A DNA stretch of 64,000 nucleotides, taken from contig JBBQUT010000013.1 in NCBI GenBank assembly GCA_038212215.1, forward strand, positions 38,322-102,321, in the 5' to 3' direction. The DNA comes from JALZAI01 sp038212215. GTDB taxonomy: Bacteria; Actinomycetota; Actinomycetes; Mycobacteriales; Jatrophihabitantaceae. The notes beneath the pieces were generated by a model. The model searched no databases. It saw only the letters and a list, made by a program, of their open reading frames with translations, and was not told the DNA's origin. Made by a program: the position numbers and the translations under genes. Position 1 is the stretch's first letter. Every line of letters starts with the position of its first letter. Below are positions 57,150-64,000 of the stretch, in pieces.

Positions 57150-60053
57150 GTGCGAAGGGTGAGGGGCTGCTACACCTTGACAGAAGCAACCGTCGAGATT
57201 CCGCTCGAGATCGCTCCCGGTTCGGTGGTGATCGTGCGTGACGAGGAATGGGTGGTCCAGGAGACCGAGGAGACGGCCGACGGTCTGCTCATCCGCGTCC
57301 AGGGCCTCGGTGAACTCGTCCGGGACACCACAGCGAGCTTCTATCGGAGGCTCGACAGGATCGTCCCGCTCGATCCCTCGGACGCCACGGTCGTTGCCGA
57401 CGCGAGCCCGCACTATCGCACGGCGCGCCTCTGGCTCGAGTCCACCTTCCGCAAGACCGCCGTCCCGCTGGGTGACGACGGCCTTGCGGTGTCGACGCAG
57501 GCCTTGGCCGACTCCCTCATCTACCAGCACACTGCGGTGCGCAAGGCGCTCGACCCCGCGAACCTTCGCCCACGCATCCTGCTGGCCGACGCCGTCGGGC
57601 TCGGCAAGACGCTCGAGATCGGGATGATTCTGTCTGAGCTCGCGCGCCGCGGCCGCGGCGAACGCATCCTGATCGTCACCCCGCGCCACGTGCTGGAGCA
57701 GATGCAGCACGAGATGTGGACGCGGTTTGCACTCTCGTTCGTGCGTCTCGACTCCGCTGGTATTCAGAGGGTGCGGCAAAAGCTGCCGGCGACGCGTAAC
57801 CCGTTCACCTATTACAAGCGGGTCATCATCTCGATCGACACGCTCAAGTCCGACCAGTACGTAGCGAACCTGCGCAAGCACCGGTGGGACGCCGTCGTCA
57901 TCGACGAATCACACAACGTCACCAACAGTGCTACGCAGAACAACAAGCTCGCCCGCCTGCTGTCGCGCCAGACCGAGGCACTGATCCTCGCCTCCGCGAC
58001 GCCGCACAACGGCCGCAAGGACTCCTTCGCCGAGCTGATCCGGCTACTCGATCCAGCAGCCATACCGCCGAGCGGTGACCTGCCACCGGAGGCGGTGCAG
58101 CGACTCGTGATCCGCCGCCACCGGCACAGCCCCGAGGTCGCCAGCGTGGTCGGATCGGATTGGGCCGAACGGCAGGAGCCGAACAACGTTCTAGTCGCAG
58201 CGTCCGACGCCGAGAACGCCGTCGCCGACGAGCTCGCCGACACCTGGCTGTTCCCGGCGAAGGGAACCCCCCCGCATTCGGGCCAGCGATCCGCACTGTT
58301 CCCCTGGACGCTGGCGAAGGCATTTCTCTCCTCCCCGGCAGCGCTACGCGAGACCGTGCGTGAGCGGCACCGCAAGCTCAAGAACAACCCGCAGGCGGCC
58401 ACCGAGATCCAGGCACTCCTACGGCTGGAAAAGTTGACCGATATAGCGCTCACGGCGCGCTCGGCCAAGTACGACAAACTCGTCGAGCTCCTGCGCGAGA
58501 TCGGCGTGGCCAAGGGGTCGCCTGCTCGCGCGGTTATCTTCGCCGAGCGGGTCGCCACCCTTGGCTGGTTGCAGAAGAAGCTCCGAAACGATCTCAAGCT
58601 TGTGGACGGCGCAGTCGAGGTCATGCACGGTGGCCTGCCCGACGACGAGGAGCAGCGGATCGTCGAGGCGTTCAAGCAGCAGAACGCAGCGATTCGCATC
58701 CTGGTGACCGGCGATGTCGCCTCCGAAGGCGTGAACCTGCACTCGCAGTGCCACGAGCTGATCCACTTCGACATCCCCTGGAGCCTGATCCGGATCGAGC
58801 AGCGCAACGGCCGCATCGATCGTTACGGGCAGAAGCACGCGCCACGCGTCACGTCGCTACTGCTGGAGCCTGACCACGACCGGTTTCGCGGCGACCTGCG
58901 CGTCCTGGCCAGGCTGATGGACAAGGAGAATGAGGCGCACGGCGCCCTAGGCGACGTCGCCTCGCTGATGGGTCGCTACAACGTCAAGGGCGAGGAGGAC
59001 GAGATTCGGGCAGTGCTCGCCGGCACCAAATCCTTGGACGAAGTCGTTCGCTCGGTCGACGACGTCGCGGCAAGTGACGATCTCACCGGCCTATTCTTCC
59101 GGCTGTTCGACGCGCCGACGGCAATGAGTACTCCGGCGACGACACCGGCAAAGTCCGAGGGATCAAGGTCGTCCGGGCTCTACAAGGGCGAGATCGACTT
59201 CCTCGACGATGCGCTGCACGCCGCTTTCATAGACCCGAGCGACAAGCCGAGCAATGGCGGACTGTCCTGGCGCCGTGACGACAAGTTCGGCACCGCCCAA
59301 CTGGTACCGCCGCCAGATCTGGCACAGCGGCTGGACGTCCTGCCACAAAGCTACCTCGCTGATCGTCGCGTCACCGATCTGCTCGTGCTCGCCACTACGA
59401 AGACCCGTGGACAGGAACGGCTCGCCGCCGCCCTCGCGGACGACAAGGACAACAGCTGGCCGGACGCGCACTACCTGGGCCCGCTGCACCCGGTGCTCGG
59501 CTGGGCCGCCGACCGCGCCCTGGCCAAGCTCAGCCGCAACGAGGTCTTCGCTGTGCGCGGCGGCGTCGCCGAACCGACGATCCTGCTGCTCGGCACCCTG
59601 ACCAACCGACGCGGCCACATCGTTGCCACCACCTGGATGACCGTCGCATTCGCCGACCCGACCAAGTCGAGCTTCGCACCGGTGACGCCGCACGCATCAG
59701 CGCGCTCTGCACTGGCCACGCTCGGCTGGGATGTCACGCGAGCCAATCCGGGGCCGGTCACGGATCCAGCCGTCCTTCAACAATTGATCAAACCGGCCAT
59801 CGCGCGGGCGTCGGCGCACATGTCGGTGACCTTTGCGTCCTCGCGTGACGACGTAAGCCGACGGGTGAACGACTGGACCCATCGACTGGATGCCTGGGAC
59901 AAGGAAGCGGACGCGCTCATCCAGCGCACCGGGCTCAAGCAGACACGCACAAGCGTGCGGCAGGAGCAGGAGCTGGTCGACGCGATGAAGCCGGACCGCG
60001 CACTCATTCGTCCGTTGCTCGTCGTCGTCCCCGATGGCGGAGCGACCAGATGA
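57150..60053 (+). CDS. SNF2-like helicase, DISARM DrmD-like
   Basis: 967 residues from GTG 57150; TTG 57177 (MTEATVEIPL) may be the true start because GAGGGG precedes it. N-terminal beta domain, then SNF2 motor: ADAVGLGKTLE (~147), VVIDESHNV (~249), ILASATPHNG (~282), TGDVASEGVNLH (~520) and IEQRNGRIDRYGQ (~549). The C-terminal ~350 residues are specific. It is joined to the methyltransferase by an ATGA overlap, as drmD precedes drmMI in class 1 DISARM; a stand-alone helicase-methylase system is the alternative. Confidence 0.7.
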   Translation: MRRVRGCYTLTEATVEIPLEIAPGSVVIVRDEEWVVQETEETADGLLIRVQGLGELVRDTTASFYRRLDRIVPLDPSDATVVADASPHYRTARLWLESTFRKTAVPLGDDGLAVSTQALADSLIYQHTAVRKALDPANLRPRILLADAVGLGKTLEIGMILSELARRGRGERILIVTPRHVLEQMQHEMWTRFALSFVRLDSAGIQRVRQKLPATRNPFTYYKRVIISIDTLKSDQYVANLRKHRWDAVVIDESHNVTNSATQNNKLARLLSRQTEALILASATPHNGRKDSFAELIRLLDPAAIPPSGDLPPEAVQRLVIRRHRHSPEVASVVGSDWAERQEPNNVLVAASDAENAVADELADTWLFPAKGTPPHSGQRSALFPWTLAKAFLSSPAALRETVRERHRKLKNNPQAATEIQALLRLEKLTDIALTARSAKYDKLVELLREIGVAKGSPARAVIFAERVATLGWLQKKLRNDLKLVDGAVEVMHGGLPDDEEQRIVEAFKQQNAAIRILVTGDVASEGVNLHSQCHELIHFDIPWSLIRIEQRNGRIDRYGQKHAPRVTSLLLEPDHDRFRGDLRVLARLMDKENEAHGALGDVASLMGRYNVKGEEDEIRAVLAGTKSLDEVVRSVDDVAASDDLTGLFFRLFDAPTAMSTPATTPAKSEGSRSSGLYKGEIDFLDDALHAAFIDPSDKPSNGGLSWRRDDKFGTAQLVPPPDLAQRLDVLPQSYLADRRVTDLLVLATTKTRGQERLAAALADDKDNSWPDAHYLGPLHPVLGWAADRALAKLSRNEVFAVRGGVAEPTILLLGTLTNRRGHIVATTWMTVAFADPTKSSFAPVTPHASARSALATLGWDVTRANPGPVTDPAVLQQLIKPAIARASAHMSVTFASSRDDVSRRVNDWTHRLDAWDKEADALIQRTGLKQTRTSVRQEQELVDAMKPDRALIRPLLVVVPDGGATR

Positions 60054-63000
60054 GCAGCTCCGATGCGATCCTGGTCGGCGAGAGCTGGATCTCCGAGCAC
60101 TACTTCACCACCGACGCCACCTCCCAGTCTTTCCAGGCCAAGGTGATCGAGCGGCGCAAAGCTTGGGACGTCGAGGAGAAGGACGACCTCAAGACCCCAC
60201 GTGCTCGGTTCACCGCAGCCCGCGCCGGATTGTCGAGCGCGCTGGCTCTGCTCGGCGCGGACCTCGAGGGCGACGAGGGCACGGATGCCGGCCGCCCGGG
60301 GCGTCGCGAGATGGCCGCGCCGATCCACGAACAGCTGATCGACATCCTCGGCCTGGACGCTCACGGCCTGCGGCTCGATCGGAGCGATAAGCCGATCGTC
60401 CGCGTCTCTTCGCCCGGCATCACCGAACGTGCCCCGCTGGTGGTCATCATGGCCGAGCCCGTTGCCGCGCTCGAACACGTGATCGCGAAGGACGGCCCCA
60501 CGCTAGCTAGCCCGGTGCGGCTCGACGACGACGGTCCCGAATGCCCGTCGGCTGCTCGCCTGGTGTCGGCACTCTTCGTCCAGGACGACGCACCCGATCT
60601 GGTGCTGGTTCTGGCCGGACGTTGGGCCCTGCTCGCCGAGCGGGAGCGCTGGGCCGAGGGGCGCTACTTGGCGATCGACGTGCAGGCGGTTGCCGAGCGC
60701 AATGACGCCAAGCGCGGTGGAGAGATCGACCGGATGCTCACGTGTCTGTCCGCGGAGTCGATCGCCCCGAACGCCGACGGCGACCTCTGGTGGCACGGCG
60801 TGCTCGAAGAGTCGATCAAGCACACCGTCGGAGTGTCGCAGGACCTGCGCGACGGGGTTCGGCTCTCGATCGAGATCATCGCCAACGAGGTGGTCGATCG
60901 CCGGGTCGCCGGCGGCGTTGATCCGTTGCCGAAGCATCAGGCGCAGCCGCTGGCCATGCAGTCGCTGCGCTTCCTATACCGAATCCTGTTCCTGCTCTAC
61001 GCCGAGGCCTCGCCCGAGCTCGGCGTGCTGCCTGTCGGTGCTCAGCAGTACGACGAGGGCTACAGCCTGGACCGGCTGCGTGAGCTCGTGCAGGTCGAGC
61101 TCGCAACCCCGCAAAGCCGATCCGGATCGCATTTGTACGACTCGCTCGGCGTGCTGTTCCGGCTCGTTGAACAGGGCAATGTCCCGCGTGACAGCAGCGG
61201 CGATCCCGACGACGGGACTGCGCTCACCCAAGGACTGACCTTCAACCCGCTGCGCGCCGACCTGTTCCGTCCGGTCGCGACTGCGCACATCGACGAGGTC
61301 GGCCTTGGCAATCACGCCGTGCAGCGGGTGCTCGCCCACCTACTACTGAGCAAAGAGACGCGCGGACGCGACCGCGGCTTCATTTCCTATGCCGAACTCG
61401 GGATCAATCAGCTCGGTGCCGTGTACGAGGGCCTGATGAGCTACACCGGGTTCTTCGCCGAGGAGGACCTCTACGAAGTCGCCAAGAATGGCGACGCGAG
61501 TAAGGGTTCGTGGGTCGTTCCGACCGATCGAATTGACGGCATTTCCCCAGCCGACTTCGTGATGGAGACCCGGCCGGACGGACAGGAGCAACCGGTACTG
61601 CACCCGCGCGGTTCGTTCGTGTTCCGGCTTGCGGGGCGTGAGCGCCAGCAGTCCGCGTCGTACTACACGCCCGAGGTGCTGACCCGCTTCACCGTTGGGC
61701 AGGCCCTGGAGGAGCTGCTCGACCACGACGGCCATAAGACGACGGCGGTCGAGATCCTGGAGCTCACCGTCTGCGAGCCGGCGCTCGGCTCCGGTGCGTT
61801 CGCGATCGAGGCGGTGCGCCAGCTCGCCGCGCAGTACCTGGAGCGGCGACAGAAGGAACTCGGTCGGCGCATCGACCCGGACGACTACCCGAAGCGTCTG
61901 CAGGAGGTGAAGGCCTACCTCGCACTGCACAATGTGTACGGGGTCGACCTCAACGCAACGGCGGTCGAGTTGGCTGAGATCTCGCTCTGGCTCGACACCA
62001 TGGTCGCCGGCCTCGACGCCCCGTGGTTCGGACTGCACCTCAAGCGAGGCAACTCGCTGATCGGCGCCCGCCGCGCGATTTACAGCCGTAACCAGGTTTC
62101 CGACAAATCCTGGCTCACCTCGGTGCCGCGCGAGATGCCGCTGAGCTCATTGGTCGCCGATCTCGACGCGGGTGACATAGGCGGCGGATTTGAACGCGGT
62201 ATCCATCACTTCCTGCTTCCGGCGGACGGGTGGGGCGCGGCGGCTGATGCCAAGGAGGCTGCCGCGTTGGAGCCCCACGCGGCGAAGGCGCTGAAGGACT
62301 GGCGTCGAGCGATCAGGGCCAAGCCAAGCAGGACGCAGCTCGACGATCTCTCCGAGCTCGCGCATCGGGTTGAAGTGCTGTGGCAGTTCGCTTACCAGCG
62401 CTTGCGAATCGCTGAGCGGGAGATCCGCCGTTCGATCCCGGTATGGGAAGCCGATGGACTTCAGTCTGGCGGTGCAGTGCAGCGTGAGCAGATTGAGGAG
62501 GCTCTGGCAGACGCAGACGGTGCATACTGCCGCTTGCGAAGGGTGATGGACGCGTGGTGCGCGCTCTGGTTCTGGCCGCTCACCGAAGCGGCCACGACCG
62601 TCGATACGACAGGTGGTCCGCGGCTCGTCCAGCCGCCTGGGCTGGAGGAGTGGATCGGCGGCCTACAGACGTTGCTCGGCCGGAGCCCGGAAGTTCGGCG
62701 GCGCACACCACCCCCGAACAACCAGATGCTGGCGTCTGCCAACGCGTGGGACGACCTCGGACTCGCCGAACAGGCCGAGCTCGGAATGTCCGCCGCAAAG
62801 ACAGCAGACGAGGCGCTGCGCAACCACCCATGGCTGTCGGTGTGCGAAAGGGTCGCGAACAGCCAGGGCTTCTTCCACTGGAACCTCACCTTCGCGACGG
62901 TGTTCGCGCGCGTTGGCTTCGACCTGCAAGTCGGTAACCCGCCCTGGGTGCGCCCACGGTCGGATGTTGACGCACTGCTCGCCGAAGGCGATCCGTGGTG

Positions 63001-63877
63001 GCAGCTGGAGGTAAAGCCCACTCAGATTCAGCTCAGGGCGCGGCGCGCGCAGACCATCACGCTGCCAGGTATCGCTGACCTTGTAGCTGACGCAACAGCC
63101 GAGGTCGCGTCGACTGCCGAGTTCATCGGGTCGGTTCCACAGTTTCCGCACTTGCAAGGGCTACAGCCGGACTCGTATAGGTGCTTCATGGAGCAGGCAT
63201 GGCGTCATGCGTCTCCGATCGGCCGCACGGGACTGATCCACCCTGAGACTCATTTCACAGATGAAAAGGCTGGCCTGCTGCGCGAAGCAACGTACGTCCG
63301 GTTGCGACGCCACTGGCAGTTCGTCAACGAGTTGCAACTCTTCGAGGTCGACCACCACGTGTCGTTCGGTGTGCATATCTACGGTTCAGTTCTTGAATCT
63401 CCAGTCTTCGACATGGCGACGGCTCTGTACCACCCGGACACCGTGGCGCGGTCGTTCGACCATGACGGGTCCGGGCCGGAGCCTGGCTTGAAAGATCCGG
63501 ACGGAAAGTGGGACGTCCGCCCCCACAAGAGCCGCATCATCACCGTCAACGACGAAACACTCGCGAGTTGGCGCGCGGTACTCGAAAGCTTGGACGTTCC
63601 AGTCCGGCACAGCCGGATGGTCTATGCCGTGACCCGTTCGGTTGCGGTTGTACTCGACAAGCTTTCGCGCGCCCCTCGGATCGCGGAGCTCGGCCTGCAA
63701 TTCTCGCGTGGATGGGACGAGAGCATCGACCGCAAGAAGGGCTTCTTCGAGTCAGAATGGGGCCAGCCTGACTCGTGGGAGGACGTGATTCTGCAGGGCC
63801 CACATCTTTTCGTGGCGACCCCGATGTACAAGTCTCCGAACAAGACGATGCTTCACAAACTAGTACTGCAGCCGTAG
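60050..63877 (+). CDS. adenine DNA methyltransferase, DISARM DrmMI-like, 3' end lost
   Basis: 1275 residues from ATG 60050. RQQSASYYTPEVL (~533), SAM motif I VCEPALGSGAFAIEA (~573), VYGVDLNATAVELAEISLW (~630), and after a ~300-residue helical insert the catalytic motif IV VGNPPWVRPR (~961). This is the Eco57I-type N6-adenine layout of DrmMI/PglX-like enzymes. Homologues continue well past the VILQGPHLFV...MYKSPN segment, but here the frame runs out within 10 codons, at the point where a transposase gene begins on the other strand. Probably truncated and inactive. Confidence 0.7.
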   Translation: MSSSDAILVGESWISEHYFTTDATSQSFQAKVIERRKAWDVEEKDDLKTPRARFTAARAGLSSALALLGADLEGDEGTDAGRPGRREMAAPIHEQLIDILGLDAHGLRLDRSDKPIVRVSSPGITERAPLVVIMAEPVAALEHVIAKDGPTLASPVRLDDDGPECPSAARLVSALFVQDDAPDLVLVLAGRWALLAERERWAEGRYLAIDVQAVAERNDAKRGGEIDRMLTCLSAESIAPNADGDLWWHGVLEESIKHTVGVSQDLRDGVRLSIEIIANEVVDRRVAGGVDPLPKHQAQPLAMQSLRFLYRILFLLYAEASPELGVLPVGAQQYDEGYSLDRLRELVQVELATPQSRSGSHLYDSLGVLFRLVEQGNVPRDSSGDPDDGTALTQGLTFNPLRADLFRPVATAHIDEVGLGNHAVQRVLAHLLLSKETRGRDRGFISYAELGINQLGAVYEGLMSYTGFFAEEDLYEVAKNGDASKGSWVVPTDRIDGISPADFVMETRPDGQEQPVLHPRGSFVFRLAGRERQQSASYYTPEVLTRFTVGQALEELLDHDGHKTTAVEILELTVCEPALGSGAFAIEAVRQLAAQYLERRQKELGRRIDPDDYPKRLQEVKAYLALHNVYGVDLNATAVELAEISLWLDTMVAGLDAPWFGLHLKRGNSLIGARRAIYSRNQVSDKSWLTSVPREMPLSSLVADLDAGDIGGGFERGIHHFLLPADGWGAAADAKEAAALEPHAAKALKDWRRAIRAKPSRTQLDDLSELAHRVEVLWQFAYQRLRIAEREIRRSIPVWEADGLQSGGAVQREQIEEALADADGAYCRLRRVMDAWCALWFWPLTEAATTVDTTGGPRLVQPPGLEEWIGGLQTLLGRSPEVRRRTPPPNNQMLASANAWDDLGLAEQAELGMSAAKTADEALRNHPWLSVCERVANSQGFFHWNLTFATVFARVGFDLQVGNPPWVRPRSDVDALLAEGDPWWQLEVKPTQIQLRARRAQTITLPGIADLVADATAEVASTAEFIGSVPQFPHLQGLQPDSYRCFMEQAWRHASPIGRTGLIHPETHFTDEKAGLLREATYVRLRRHWQFVNELQLFEVDHHVSFGVHIYGSVLESPVFDMATALYHPDTVARSFDHDGSGPEPGLKDPDGKWDVRPHKSRIITVNDETLASWRAVLESLDVPVRHSRMVYAVTRSVAVVLDKLSRAPRIAELGLQFSRGWDESIDRKKGFFESEWGQPDSWEDVILQGPHLFVATPMYKSPNKTMLHKLVLQP

Positions 63878-63884
63878 TTCGTGA

Positions 63885-64000
63885 TCATTGGTTTTCGCGG
63901 CGTCGATAGTGGCAGTCGCGGGCTCGGGATTGGTGTCTTCGGCGCCAGGTTGACCAGATGAGCAGCGTGGTGAGGCTGTGTGGTCCGGCGAGCAGTAGGG
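63885..64000 (-). CDS. insertion-sequence transposase, C-terminal end (partial)
   Basis: On the minus strand one frame is open from the right edge to TGA at 63885-63887. It encodes LLAGPHSLTTLLIW and WSTWRRRHQSRARDCHYRRR, a basic WxxWRRRHQ...HYRRR tail that I recall from actinobacterial DDE transposases of the IS4/IS701 type. Only ~38 codons are visible. The element end would lie ~20-25 bp further left, at about 63860, exactly where the methyltransferase reading frame loses homology. Confidence 0.6.
   Translation of the reverse strand, partial: LLLAGPHSLTTLLIWSTWRRRHQSRARDCHYRRRENQ

Larger units (their letters stand above)
35977..64000. mobile_element. tRNA-fMet-associated genomic island (left end; continues past window)
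   Basis: From the tRNA 3' end rightward, core synteny stops and the content becomes mobile: excisionase-like protein, MobF relaxase, integrase remnant, toxin-antitoxin modules, two insertion sequences, Druantia- and DISARM-like defence genes. Several genes (for example 47.6-55.9 kb) are visibly less GC-rich than the core. No intact integrase, no FtsK/TraB-type translocase and no replication gene are present in the visible part, so it is a decayed or partial integrative element. The duplicate of the tRNA 3' end (attR) would lie beyond 64 kb. Confidence 0.75.

Overview
The window is high-GC DNA from an actinomycete (Actinomycetota). Evidence: GTG starts, WhiB7 with an AT-hook, mycoredoxin, AdnAB instead of RecBCD, a fused ABC exporter and DUF2342/DUF3152 proteins. 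From memory, the gene order of the left 36 kb closely follows the Mycobacterium tuberculosis Rv3207c-Rv3193c block: DUF3152, moeZ, TIGR03086, ATL, adnA-adnB, nudC, mrx1, uvrD2, whiB7, ABC1 kinase, E1-like, DUF2342, S16/PDZ, UPF0182. The interspersed extra genes suggest a non-mycobacterial lineage, perhaps Frankineae-like. I cannot name the genus.

Core region (1-35976). Many genes serve DNA repair: adnA/adnB end resection, uvrD2, the alkyltransferase-like protein and the RNase H-like DUF429. Others serve redox and cofactor metabolism (mrx1, moeZ, nudC, sarcosine-oxidase-like), proteolysis (M16 pair, M20, S16/PDZ, DUF45) and antibiotic resistance (whiB7). whiB7 sits behind a long leader with a promoter, a 69-codon upstream ORF and a near-perfect intrinsic terminator, as expected for attenuation control. 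A family of ~71-bp repeats lies immediately before the start codons of nudC, the ABC exporter and the S16 protease. Its last two bases form part of the GTG start at two of the three loci.

Accessory island (from the initiator tRNA-fMet at 35903-35976 to beyond the right edge). The tRNA is the likely attachment site. The island holds an orphan AbiEi-like antitoxin followed by a helical-repeat protein, a convergent HigA/HigB-like pair, the decayed C-terminal half of a tyrosine integrase, an excisionase-like HTH protein, a MobF/TraA relaxase-helicase with an unusual two-way cluster of GTCACCCC motifs upstream, a NERD nuclease, an RHH/Doc pair whose Doc lacks the catalytic His, and a frameshifted IS110-type element.

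The right-hand 16 kb (47.6-64 kb) is a defence block. It has a two-gene Druantia type III-like operon (DruH-like and DruE-like DUF1998 helicase, GTGA overlap), an oppositely oriented PD-(D/E)XK nuclease candidate not normally listed as part of either system, and a DISARM class 1-like SNF2 helicase plus adenine methyltransferase pair (DrmD, DrmMI). The methyltransferase gene breaks off at about 63860, where another insertion sequence begins. Only the end of that element's transposase is inside the window, so the rest of any DISARM locus (drmA, drmB, drmC) would lie beyond it.
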